A model generated the notes under the pieces. The model searched no databases. It was not told the origin of the DNA and saw only the letters and a list, made by a program, of their open reading frames with translations. A DNA stretch of 64,000 bases. Source: Acherontichlamydia pituitae. Its GTDB lineage: Bacteria; Chlamydiota; Chlamydiia; Chlamydiales; Rhabdochlamydiaceae. The first letter of the stretch is position 1, and every line of letters starts with the position of its first letter. Location of the stretch: positions 1 to 64,000 of the forward strand of contig JAHCAX010000006.1 of the NCBI GenBank assembly GCA_019634675.1. The letters are read 5' to 3'. The position numbers and the translations under genes were made by a program. Shown one piece after another: positions 48,814 to 57,740 of the stretch.

Positions 48814-51800
48814 TCTCGGATCGAGCGGAATAGGAAAAAAGATCGCAATCGGATCCATCGGGATCGTCTGCCTTCTTCTCATCCTGTTCTTTCTGACTCC
48901 GACGATCCTATCGACAGGATGGGGAAAGGCACGGCTTGAGGAGAAGATGGGCAAGTCTTTAGGCGGAACCTTGTCGATCGATGATTTGTCCTTGAGCTGG
49001 TTCGGTTCCCAGTCGTTCCAAGGGATCTCTTTGAAAGATAGCGCCGGACAGGTGGTGATGAGCTGTCCGATGGTGCTTGGAAACAGCTCCCTTTGGAACA
49101 TCCTTTTTGCTCAAGACTTAGGAGAATGGACCGTCACCTCTCCAGAATACACACTGAGGAGCTCCCTTCAGCCTTCAGCCTCATTAAAACCTTCGATAAA
49201 AGGGATCGCAAAAGCTGGCCTATTGCCAGATGTGACCCTGGCTGCTGCAGGGCTGCAAAGCGGCTTTAAAGGCTATTACGGAAAACTTGCGGTCAACAAC
49301 GGTAAAATCGTCGTTCTGTCGCCCAACGTCGATCCGATCGCGTTCAACGAGATCGCACTAACGGCTAGCCTGCCTAAGAACGATGCGCAGCTGATGGTCA
49401 ACCTGCAGTGCAAAACTGTCCAGCAGCAGGTCCAAGGCAATGTCAGCGTCACAGCGACGCTTAGGGATTTGGAGGCGAAGGTCCCATCGGTTACCGCCAA
49501 GGCATCGCTTGTCCAGCTTCCCGTCCTCGGGATCGATCAGATCATCAGCCAGTTCTATGCGCCCATGAACGGGCTTTTGCTAAGCCTGGTTGGACCGACC
49601 ATCGATATGAACCTCGACGTCAATTCCGCAAAAGAGAACTTCCAGCTCGACCTCGACGCCAATTCCCCACAGTTCAACGCCCACCTTTCCACGCACGGCT
49701 TCGATGGGATCGTTGCCCTCAAGACTCCGGGTCTGATCAAATTAACGATGCCGCCGAAGTCATTTGCCAAATTTTCCCAGCTGATCCCTGCGCTGCGAGG
49801 AATTGTTCTGACCCAGCCGGCAACCTTCTTGCTCAATGTCACAGAGCTGTCAATGAACATGCCGAAAAGCATGGAGGACCTCAAGTCGCTGAAACTGAAT
49901 GCGACGTTCAGCTCGGCGCCGCCAAGCGCCTGGCAGTTCAACCAGCAGGCGTTCCTCCTCCAAAACCTTGAGATGCTGTTTCAGACGCAGCAGCTAGGCC
50001 AAGGTCTGACAAGCTCAGGCAAGCTCAGCGCAATGGCAAGCAATCAGCCAGTGCAACTGAACTACCAGGCATCCCTGTCGGGACTTCTTGGAGAAGCGCC
50101 TACCGGGAAAGGATCTTTCCAAGTGCAGCAGCTTCCTCTTGCCATTGCAGGGCAGCTTGCCGGCTTGGCCTTTCCTGTTGCCGATCTGCTCGGCCCCTCG
50201 TTAAATGCGGGCGGCGCTTTCGATCTGCAAAGCGAGATCGGAACGCTCCAACTCTCTGCTAATACGGCCAATCTCAACATTCCGACGATGAAGTTTTCTT
50301 TGGGCAAAGGCCTTGCCCTTCTCGAACCGGCGCCGATCACCTTCACGCTGACGCCCATTGCCCTCCCCTCTCTGGAGCTTACGCAAAACACGACCCTGCA
50401 ATGCACGGTCGATCAATGCTCCCTGCCTTCCTTTAACGCCCTGGACAAGCTCCAGCTTGCCATCACGGCCAAGACAGACCAGATTCCCTTAAGCCAGTTC
50501 CCTCTGCAAAACATCAACCTTCAGGCAGGGGTTCAAACCTTCGATCAGATCAGCTTCAACTTGGCCAGCAGCCAGGCCAAAGCAAGCCTTGTCGCCTCCC
50601 TTAATCCTCAAAGGACGGGTTTGCAGCTCAAACAGCCCCTTTCCATCGTTGCGACCATCGATAACGCCCTTTATCAAGCCAAGGTCTCAAAACAGGCCGT
50701 ATTAACGCAAAATGCCACCCTCTCCCTCTCTATCGAGCCTTTCTTGATCCCTCTGGACCAGTCGCAAATTAAGTTACTGAAAATTAAAGGTTTAGCAAAA
50801 ATCCCCCTCCTTGCTTTGGCAAGCCCCGACCAGACCAAAACGATCACCCTGACAGACACCCAGGCCCCATTCCAGCTCGACGCAAAAGCTAAATCGATGA
50901 ACCTCCAATGCTCTTCCCAAGTGCAGACCAAGGACAATCCCAACGGCACCCTTAATTTCACAGCGTCCCTTACCAATCTGGTCTTTGATCCGAGCTTCGA
51001 TCTTTCTCAATCGAAGATCGAGGCAAATGGAAATTTGGCCAACATGCCGGCGACGATCATCGATGCCTTTGCAGCGTTTCCTCATGCAAGCGCGCTGATC
51101 GGGCCGACATTCAACTGCACCTTTAAAGCGCAGAGCACGCCGCAGCTGCAGACCTTCAACATCCAAGCCTCAAGCCCTCAAGCCACGATCAATGCGGCCT
51201 TTTCAGCGAACGACCAGGCCCTCCAGCTCCAAGGGAGCCAAGGGCAGGCGGTTTGGACGCTGACGCCGGAAGGGTATCAGATCGTCGATTCGATGCTCAG
51301 CGGACAGGTCAAAGGAAAGTCCCCTTTTACCCTCAAGGAACCGACGACGTTCAACATCAGTTTTTCAAACCTCTACGTTCCGCTGCAGCCGCATGAGAAG
51401 ACTGGATCGCTGGCAGACAGGATCCCCGTTGTTGCCTCTGATCTCTCACAGCTTAAAGTGGTCGCAAACGGAAAAAATTCTCTCCTGAGTGTTTTTGACA
51501 ACAGCTCGCAAGAGGCGATCCAGCTCTCCAATTCCGCCTTTTCATTTAACAAGTCGCAACCGAATGGCCCGATCCTCTTCACCTTGAGCAGCGCTGTCAC
51601 CTCGCAGACGGCTAACACGGTAAAAAGCGGAATGGGCAAGTCGGGATCGTTAAATATTTCAGCCAATGTCGATAATCTGCTCAACGACCAGGGGCAAGTC
51701 GACATCGCCAAGCTGAGCGGCAAGTTCACGGTGAATGCATCCCAGTTCCCGTCCAGGGTCTTGGACATGATTGCACGGGCGCAAGGGAAGACAAGCCTTC

Positions 51801-52768
51801 CGTTCAGCACGATTTTTGGAGAAACGATCACGACAGACGCCCTTCTTGATGTCAAAGAATTGACAGGGCCGGTATCTCTTAACCTCAATTCCCCTAATAG
51901 CCGGTTTTCCCTGAAAGGAAAACTTTTGAAAGGAGCGCTCTTGCTCGACCAGCCTCTGCACGCGCAAGGGATGGTCACGACAGAGATCAGCCGCCTCTTC
52001 CTCAAAGAGGTCAATCCCCTTTCCATCTCCTATATCTATTCCAACGATCCGGTAACGATGGAAATCTCGAACACCGATTTTTACGTTCCCCTCTACCCAT
52101 TTGATCCAAGCCGCGTCAATGTCTCAAGAGCGCGGATCGAACTGGGGCAGATCTATTGCCGCAACGAAGGCAATATCAGCGCAACGCTCAGCCTGCTGAA
52201 AAACAAGCAGTTTGCCAAAGAAAAGGAGATGATGCTCTGGTTTGCGCCGATCGATCTGAAGATCGACAAAGGCGTTGTCGACATCGAAAGGACGGAAATT
52301 CTGATCTCCCATACCTTCGACATTGCGATCTGGGGAAAGTACAGCATGGTCAAAGACTATGTCGATATGATCTTAGGGCTGCCAGCCGAAACTTTGCAAA
52401 AAGCATTCGGCGTCAAAGGGCTTCCTGAAAATTACGTGCTCACCATTCCGATGAAAGGCCCATCGGACAATGTCAAGATCGATACAGGCAAAGCAACCTC
52501 TAAAGTAGCGATGCTCCTTGCATGGCAGCAAGGAGGTTCCATTGCTGGCTCGGCAGGAGGCCAAGCTGGCGCCATGATGGGCCAGTTTTTAGGCAAGCTG
52601 GCGACGCTGCCCGACAAAGACACCAAGGTTCCTCCAGCTAAACACCCGTTTCCTTGGGAAATAGGCAGGAGCGGCCATCGCAAGGCCACCTCTCAAGCAG
52701 AAGGCAAAAAGAAGCATTTTAAGCGAAGCGAAAAACCCCTTAAGCAGATCTTGAAGGTGATCCGCTAA
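48791..52768 (+). CDS. Giant AsmA-like envelope protein
   Basis: 1325 residues. Residues 1-17 are cytoplasmic, and a single membrane helix follows (IAIGSIGIVCLLLILFFLTP, about 18-37). The rest is one long extracytoplasmic chain with regular beta-strand periodicity, rich in Gln, Ser, Leu and Asn. The opening after the helix (LEEKMGKSLGGTLSIDDLSLSWF) is the typical AsmA N-terminal pattern, and the C-terminal part (VDIERTEILISHTFDIAIWG, LTIPMKGPSDNVKID) matches AsmA/TamB-like ends. Members of this group form lipid-carrying bridges between inner and outer membrane. The C-terminal 40 residues are Lys-rich. GGGGTAGC upstream of the ATG lies inside the Nudix gene. Confidence 0.78.
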   Translation: MKNGPSINLGSSGIGKKIAIGSIGIVCLLLILFFLTPTILSTGWGKARLEEKMGKSLGGTLSIDDLSLSWFGSQSFQGISLKDSAGQVVMSCPMVLGNSSLWNILFAQDLGEWTVTSPEYTLRSSLQPSASLKPSIKGIAKAGLLPDVTLAAAGLQSGFKGYYGKLAVNNGKIVVLSPNVDPIAFNEIALTASLPKNDAQLMVNLQCKTVQQQVQGNVSVTATLRDLEAKVPSVTAKASLVQLPVLGIDQIISQFYAPMNGLLLSLVGPTIDMNLDVNSAKENFQLDLDANSPQFNAHLSTHGFDGIVALKTPGLIKLTMPPKSFAKFSQLIPALRGIVLTQPATFLLNVTELSMNMPKSMEDLKSLKLNATFSSAPPSAWQFNQQAFLLQNLEMLFQTQQLGQGLTSSGKLSAMASNQPVQLNYQASLSGLLGEAPTGKGSFQVQQLPLAIAGQLAGLAFPVADLLGPSLNAGGAFDLQSEIGTLQLSANTANLNIPTMKFSLGKGLALLEPAPITFTLTPIALPSLELTQNTTLQCTVDQCSLPSFNALDKLQLAITAKTDQIPLSQFPLQNINLQAGVQTFDQISFNLASSQAKASLVASLNPQRTGLQLKQPLSIVATIDNALYQAKVSKQAVLTQNATLSLSIEPFLIPLDQSQIKLLKIKGLAKIPLLALASPDQTKTITLTDTQAPFQLDAKAKSMNLQCSSQVQTKDNPNGTLNFTASLTNLVFDPSFDLSQSKIEANGNLANMPATIIDAFAAFPHASALIGPTFNCTFKAQSTPQLQTFNIQASSPQATINAAFSANDQALQLQGSQGQAVWTLTPEGYQIVDSMLSGQVKGKSPFTLKEPTTFNISFSNLYVPLQPHEKTGSLADRIPVVASDLSQLKVVANGKNSLLSVFDNSSQEAIQLSNSAFSFNKSQPNGPILFTLSSAVTSQTANTVKSGMGKSGSLNISANVDNLLNDQGQVDIAKLSGKFTVNASQFPSRVLDMIARAQGKTSLPFSTIFGETITTDALLDVKELTGPVSLNLNSPNSRFSLKGKLLKGALLLDQPLHAQGMVTTEISRLFLKEVNPLSISYIYSNDPVTMEISNTDFYVPLYPFDPSRVNVSRARIELGQIYCRNEGNISATLSLLKNKQFAKEKEMMLWFAPIDLKIDKGVVDIERTEILISHTFDIAIWGKYSMVKDYVDMILGLPAETLQKAFGVKGLPENYVLTIPMKGPSDNVKIDTGKATSKVAMLLAWQQGGSIAGSAGGQAGAMMGQFLGKLATLPDKDTKVPPAKHPFPWEIGRSGHRKATSQAEGKKKHFKRSEKPLKQILKVIR

Positions 52769-52864
52769 AGCCTTAATTTTCAAAGCCTTGACAATTACAT
52801 TCCACTGAAACATCTCATCAAGTTAAATTAATTATTAATAATTTAATTTATTTATTAATTATGC

Positions 52865-52870
52865 TATAAT
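52865..52870 (+). promoter_or_regulatory. Candidate -10 box of the kinase-like gene
   Basis: A perfect TATAAT 62 bases before the ATG at 52933, in an AT-rich leader. -35 unclear (TTTAAT at about the right distance). Confidence 0.4.
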
Positions 52871-52932
52871 TGCTTTGCGAGTTTTTTAATAAAAATTAAC
52901 TAACAATCAGCAAATATAATTATGGAGATCTC

Positions 52933-53808
52933 ATGGCAGCAGCTTCTGCAGAACATGCTATATTAACACCAAATTCCGTCCTTTATCCTCAGCTTCATAA
53001 TGCACCGACACAACCTGCCGGCAAGTTCCATACCATCGAATTGCCTTTCATCACAATTGATAAGATCGGCGCAACGATTGGAAAAAACATCACTCAAGGT
53101 AACACCGGGTCGATCTATCGGGTAAAAGATGCTATTCCTTCACGCGTCTATAAAATTATCGCTCTAAAGGATTTTAAAAGCGGCGATGAGATCCGCATTT
53201 CAAAAATAGCCAGCGATCTCATGCTTGCACCTACTTTTTATAGCGCAAGCTTAGTTAAGCAAGGCTCTAGTTGCTTTGTCGTAATTGAAATGGACGATGC
53301 TGGTCTTTCTCTTGGCAAATGGATGGAAAAGTTTGCTGAATCAGAGCCTGAAAAAATGGACCTGGACCAAGCTGAGCCAGATTTGAGCCAAGAAGAACAA
53401 GCATTCCGCGAAATGATGAAAAAACTACGCGCGGAATATCAAGGCTCTTTCACCGTTACAGAGATCAAACAGCCGAAAAAGCTTTCTATGGAAGAAACCA
53501 TTGAAAAACTTTACGGAAGCCAAGAAACATTCTATTTTACCCTTTTCAGCAAAATCAAAACGTTTGCAGAAAATAACATCTCTTACGGCGATACCCATGT
53601 TGGCAATATCATGCCTAACCATGGCGATGAAAAAGGGATGCAGCTCATCGACTTTGATTGTGCTGCGATTTTTGGATCGACCGATGAAGCTGCAAAAAAA
53701 ACACTAAGCAGCGTCTATACGGCTACCCTATTCAAGAAGTTCGTGGAACTGCCTAATTTATCAGTGGAAAGCAAAGAACTGATTGCTTGGTTCTCTTCCA
53801 AATCTTAA
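52933..53808 (+). CDS. Small atypical kinase-like protein (candidate effector)
   Basis: 291 residues. The pattern fits a minimal protein-kinase/aminoglycoside-kinase fold: Gly-rich loop TQGNTGSIYRV (54-64), Lys74 in VYKI, acidic residue Glu86 in the next helix, hinge VVIEMDDAG (116-124), catalytic loop YGDTHVGNIM (Asp220, Asn225) and metal motif IDFD (Asp240-Asp242). GDxHxGN with DFD is closer to the APH/HipA-like groups than to Ser/Thr kinases (HRD..N, DFG). An acidic insert lies at 130-165. No signal peptide or transmembrane helix. GGAG 6 bases before the ATG. Small one-domain kinases are used as effectors by intracellular bacteria, but the target here is unknown. Confidence 0.68.
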   Translation: MAAASAEHAILTPNSVLYPQLHNAPTQPAGKFHTIELPFITIDKIGATIGKNITQGNTGSIYRVKDAIPSRVYKIIALKDFKSGDEIRISKIASDLMLAPTFYSASLVKQGSSCFVVIEMDDAGLSLGKWMEKFAESEPEKMDLDQAEPDLSQEEQAFREMMKKLRAEYQGSFTVTEIKQPKKLSMEETIEKLYGSQETFYFTLFSKIKTFAENNISYGDTHVGNIMPNHGDEKGMQLIDFDCAAIFGSTDEAAKKTLSSVYTATLFKKFVELPNLSVESKELIAWFSSKS

Positions 53809-53830
53809 TCATTTTTCCTAGGGGCTCAGT

Positions 53831-56374
53831 CTAACTGGGCTCATGGGGCTTCATCTTCCGTCGGTTCATTAAGAACCTTGCAAGCTCGATCCATTTGCGC
53901 AGCTCGACTAATCCAAATGCCATGATAAATGTGATCAATGGATATTTCCACTGAGACAAGGTCATCGGAACTGTCTTAAAAAGATCAGGCAAAAGATAGA
54001 TTGCGCAAAGCTGCAATAACATTCCGATACCCGCTCCACAATAGATCCAAGGATTGATTCTAAAGCTGTCCGAAATATTTTTGAAAAACGGCTCCTTCTC
54101 TTTTTGGGCTTGGATCCCATTGGCCCACTGGGCTGTACAAAGGCTTGTAAAAATGATGGTGGAGGTTTCTTCGTAGGAAAACCTCTTTAAAAGGTATAGG
54201 TACATAATAAAGGTCCCAACTCCAAGGATGATTCCAAACAAAAGGATCCGGACAAGCTGAAAGGGATCGAAAAATGTTACATTAGGGGCCCGCGGTTTTT
54301 CTTGCATCACATTAAATTCTTCTTTGGCAAAGGCAAAAAACTTGTCCTGAACCCCATCTGCCACGATATTCACCCATAAAATTTGTCCCGGCGTGAATGG
54401 AAGAGGCAGCCCAGACAAAATAGACAAAGCAATGATAGTAACGCTTTGCAAAGAGGTTGATGTCAGATAATAGATGACTTTTCGGATGTTCTGAGCGATC
54501 GCGCGTCCCATTCGAATCGCATGGACAATGACACTTAAATTACTATCTGTGATTAGCATTTTTGAAGCGTTTTTGGCAGCTTCGGTTCCTGATCCCATCG
54601 CAATGCCAAGATCTGCTTTTTTTAAGGCGGGGACATCGTTGATCCCATCGCCGCTTACAGCTACGATCTCCCCCTTTTCCTGGAGAACTTTGACAATCCG
54701 GAATTTATGCTCTGGAAGAATCCGAGCTAGAACAGTGGCCTTCTTGATGTTCTGATAAAGCTGATCGTCATCCATTTTCTGGATCTGGCTTCCCACAAGT
54801 CCAGAACTCTTCTTGTCCCAAATTCCGACTTCATAGGCAACAGCCTGCGCAGTTTTTAAGTGGTCCCCTGTGATCATCAAAACATGAATGCCTGCGGATT
54901 TAGCTTGAGCTACAGCTTCGCGTACACCAGCTTTAGGAGGATCTAGAAAACCGATTAGACCGATGATCTTCACTTCCCATTTTGTTGGGTCGTTTTCTTT
55001 CCATTTGCCCATTCCAAACGCCAACACCCTCAATCCTTCATTAGAAAAACGGTGCATCGCTTCCTCGAATACCATAAGCTCTTTGGGATCATCAGACCTT
55101 TCTATTAATGCTTCAAAAGCTCCTTTGACGAAGAGGATTTTTTCACCATGAAAGTCATTGACCGTCGCCATTAGCATTAACTGTGGATTAAAGGGATAGG
55201 ACCAATGGCGAGGACTTGCCAAGCGAAGAGAACTATAATCTTCCACCCAGCATGAAAGCGATAGATCCAATGGATCGCCAATCCCACGCTCCGCATCATT
55301 GCACAGAGCAGCGATCGTCTTGAGCATCTTTTCGTCTTGAGTAAAAACATTCTTTACAATGAGGTTTCCTGTTGTAATCGTGCCCGTTTTATCTGAAGCG
55401 ATCACTGTCGCGCTTCCTAGAGTTTCCACAGAAGGGAGGTGCCTGACAAAAACTTTGGATTTACTTAGTGAGACTGCTCCAACGATCATGACAAGCGTTA
55501 CAACTAATGGAAGCCCTTCGGGCACAACGCTGACAAAGCTTGCAATCAAAAAATATGCGATATCGATCCAAGACCTGCCCTGAAAATAGCCATAAATCCC
55601 TAAAAAAATAAAAAAAGCTAGGATCAGCAAAATAAATCGTTGAGCAAAAAAACGGATCGACTGGACCAATGGAGTTTCAGGAGATGCAGTTTTTGCTTTC
55701 TCAACTATCGAAGCAAAGTAGGTATTTTCACCGGTTTTAACAACGATAGCTTTCCCTTTTCCCCGCACACAGACAGTCCCGCTTAATAGAATATTGACCA
55801 GATCGTAGGGCTGTGTTTCTAAAGGAAGGGTTTTAGATGGGTCTTTAGCAATCGGCAGCGATTCCCCTGTAATTGCAGACTCATCGGCCATTAGCCCATG
55901 CGATTCGATCAAACGCATATCAGCCGTGATTAGTTCCCCTTCTTGCAATTGGACGCAATCTCCTGGAACTAGCTGAGAGGAATGAACTTGAAATAACTTT
56001 CCACCGCGAATGACGGTGTTCTTGCTTTCAGTTAGCTTTTTTAATGCCTTTAATGAGCTTTCCGCTTTGACTTCCTGCCAAAATCCTAGCAAGCTATTGA
56101 AAACAATCACTACATTAATCACGCAGAAATCGACCCATTCGCCAATCGAAAGACTGATCAGCGAAGCAATGATTAAAATGTAGACCAGAGGGTTATTGAA
56201 CTGACGAAAGAATACAGTCCAAAGACTTCTTTCCTCTTCTTCCAGGCAATTACGTCCCCATTGCACCAAGCGCTGATCAGCATCTTGCTTGCTTAAGCCT
56301 TCGAAAGAGGTGTTGAGATCGGAAAACACCTCGTCAATGGACATAGAATGATAAGACTTTGCCTGTTTTTCCAT
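53831..56374 (-). CDS. P-type cation-transporting ATPase (P2, calcium-pump-like)
   Basis: ATP-driven ion pump, about 847 residues from the ATG at 56374; the frame is open to 56449, but that extension runs into the aldolase gene. Motifs in order: cation N-domain SMSIDEVFSDLNTSFEGLS, AITGESLPI (actuator), VPEGLPLVV in helix 4 (ion-binding PEGL), ASDKTGTITTGN with the phosphorylated Asp, KGAFEA, MITGDHLKT and GDGINDVPALKKADLGIAMG, followed by the C-terminal helices. PEGL and the cation N-domain place it in the SERCA/PMR1 group, so Ca2+ is likely, though Mn2+ or Na+ cannot be excluded. It lies 10 bases after the aldolase gene on the same strand. Confidence 0.88.
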   Translation of the reverse strand: MEKQAKSYHSMSIDEVFSDLNTSFEGLSKQDADQRLVQWGRNCLEEEERSLWTVFFRQFNNPLVYILIIASLISLSIGEWVDFCVINVVIVFNSLLGFWQEVKAESSLKALKKLTESKNTVIRGGKLFQVHSSQLVPGDCVQLQEGELITADMRLIESHGLMADESAITGESLPIAKDPSKTLPLETQPYDLVNILLSGTVCVRGKGKAIVVKTGENTYFASIVEKAKTASPETPLVQSIRFFAQRFILLILAFFIFLGIYGYFQGRSWIDIAYFLIASFVSVVPEGLPLVVTLVMIVGAVSLSKSKVFVRHLPSVETLGSATVIASDKTGTITTGNLIVKNVFTQDEKMLKTIAALCNDAERGIGDPLDLSLSCWVEDYSSLRLASPRHWSYPFNPQLMLMATVNDFHGEKILFVKGAFEALIERSDDPKELMVFEEAMHRFSNEGLRVLAFGMGKWKENDPTKWEVKIIGLIGFLDPPKAGVREAVAQAKSAGIHVLMITGDHLKTAQAVAYEVGIWDKKSSGLVGSQIQKMDDDQLYQNIKKATVLARILPEHKFRIVKVLQEKGEIVAVSGDGINDVPALKKADLGIAMGSGTEAAKNASKMLITDSNLSVIVHAIRMGRAIAQNIRKVIYYLTSTSLQSVTIIALSILSGLPLPFTPGQILWVNIVADGVQDKFFAFAKEEFNVMQEKPRAPNVTFFDPFQLVRILLFGIILGVGTFIMYLYLLKRFSYEETSTIIFTSLCTAQWANGIQAQKEKEPFFKNISDSFRINPWIYCGAGIGMLLQLCAIYLLPDLFKTVPMTLSQWKYPLITFIMAFGLVELRKWIELARFLMNRRKMKPHEPS

Positions 56375-56384
56375 TATGGACAGC

Positions 56385-57440
56385 TTAGGCCAAAGTGACT
56401 TCTTTGCAGAGGTAGACATCTTGGATCGCGTTGAGAAGCTGCACGCCATCTTTCATTGGCTTTTGGAATGCCTTGCGGCCAGAGATCAGCCCCATTCCTC
56501 CGGCGCGCTTGTTGATGACAGCTGTCATCACAGCTTGCCCGAGGTCATTCTCCCCGGATGGTCCGCCCGAGTTGATCAGCCCGATCCTTCCCATGTAATC
56601 GTTGATGACTTGGTACCGGCATAAGTCGATCGGATGCTCAGTTGAGAGCGTCGTGTACATCTTTTCTGTCTGTTTGCCAAACTTGAGAGCCTTGAACCCG
56701 CCGTTGTTTTCAGGGAGCTTTTGTTTGACGATGTCGGCGCCGATCGTTGCGCCAAGGTGGTTGGCCTGCCCTGTTAAATCTGCTGCAAGGTGGAAGTCTG
56801 TGTCGGCTGTCTTAAAGGCTGAGTTGCGCAAGTAGCACCAGAGAACAGTTGCCATCCCGAGCTCATGGGCCATCGCAAATGCCTGGCTGACCTCGATGAT
56901 CTGCCGTGCGCTCTCTGCAGAACCAAAATAGATGGTCGCCCCAACGGCCGCGCACCCCATGTCGTAGGCCTGCTTGATCGAAGCGAACATGATCTGGTCA
57001 TACTTGTTCGGGTAGGAGAGGAACTCATTGTGGTTGAACTTGAGCAGAAATGGGATCTTATGCGCATATTTGCGCGCTACGCTGGACAGCACGCCGTACG
57101 TTGTGGCAACGGCATTGCAGCCCCCTTCGATGGCCAGCTTAATGATGTTCTCAGGATCGAAGTAGTCTGGATTAGGAGCAAAGGAGGCTCCTGCGCTGTG
57201 CTCGATCCCCTGGTCCACGGGAAGGATCGAAAGGTAGCCCGTATGGGAAAGCCTTCCATGGTTATAGAGGGACTGCAGGCTTCTTAGAACGCGGATATTC
57301 CTATCGGAAATACCAAAGGTCCTATCGACCCAGTCTGGGCCGGGCATATGGAGCTTTTCTTTGGGGATCGTCTTACATACATGGGCGAGCAGGTCTTTTG
57401 CTTGAGGTCCCAGCCATTTTTCGATATCAGAAAGCGCCAT
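56385..57440 (-). CDS. Fructose-bisphosphate aldolase class I (DhnA/FbaB type)
   Basis: Schiff-base aldolase of glycolysis/gluconeogenesis, 351 residues. The DhnA/FbaB family pattern is clear: GYLSILPVDQGIEHSAG (near 67), GGCNAVATTYGVL, PFLLKFNHNEFLSYP, VGATIYFGS, ADIVKQKLPEN and the phosphate-binding loop LINSGGPSG. It ends in GGMGLISGRKAFQKP, typical for this family. This is the aldolase type found in Chlamydia (dhnA). AAGGAG lies 8 bases before the ATG. The P-type ATPase gene follows closely and may be co-transcribed. Confidence 0.9.
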   Translation of the reverse strand: MALSDIEKWLGPQAKDLLAHVCKTIPKEKLHMPGPDWVDRTFGISDRNIRVLRSLQSLYNHGRLSHTGYLSILPVDQGIEHSAGASFAPNPDYFDPENIIKLAIEGGCNAVATTYGVLSSVARKYAHKIPFLLKFNHNEFLSYPNKYDQIMFASIKQAYDMGCAAVGATIYFGSAESARQIIEVSQAFAMAHELGMATVLWCYLRNSAFKTADTDFHLAADLTGQANHLGATIGADIVKQKLPENNGGFKALKFGKQTEKMYTTLSTEHPIDLCRYQVINDYMGRIGLINSGGPSGENDLGQAVMTAVINKRAGGMGLISGRKAFQKPMKDGVQLLNAIQDVYLCKEVTLA

Positions 57441-57740
57441 AGTGTCTCCTTGAGGTTCATCTCAGATGATAAAAATGGAGTGTAAACCGACGAACTCTTT
57501 TTTTAAAAGAGCTAGAAAAAGTCTTCTTACCCCTTTTTCGATGTAAAATAATAATTTTAATTTGCTATCAGCCAATAATTTAACTAAATAATTAATTAAA
57601 TACATTAACTACTGAAAATCAAGTAATTATAATAAAACTAACACTAAGCAAATTAATTATTAATTTAACTAAATAATTAACTTTTATATAATAACGCACG
57701 AAAAAATCATAATATTTAATCATTAATTATAGAGGTCATT
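57441..57740. other. AT-rich leader between aldolase gene and the giant fusion gene
   Basis: No gene. This divergent region of 300 bases is extremely AT-rich between about 57540 and 57740. TATAAT at 57687-57692, 48 bases before the ATG of the fusion gene, is a candidate -10 box with a weak TTTAAC at -35 distance. Confidence 0.5.

Noticed and set aside
48262..49101. 279-residue minus-strand frame across the Nudix and AsmA-like genes
   Set aside because: It is antisense to the Nudix box and has no family features or binding site.
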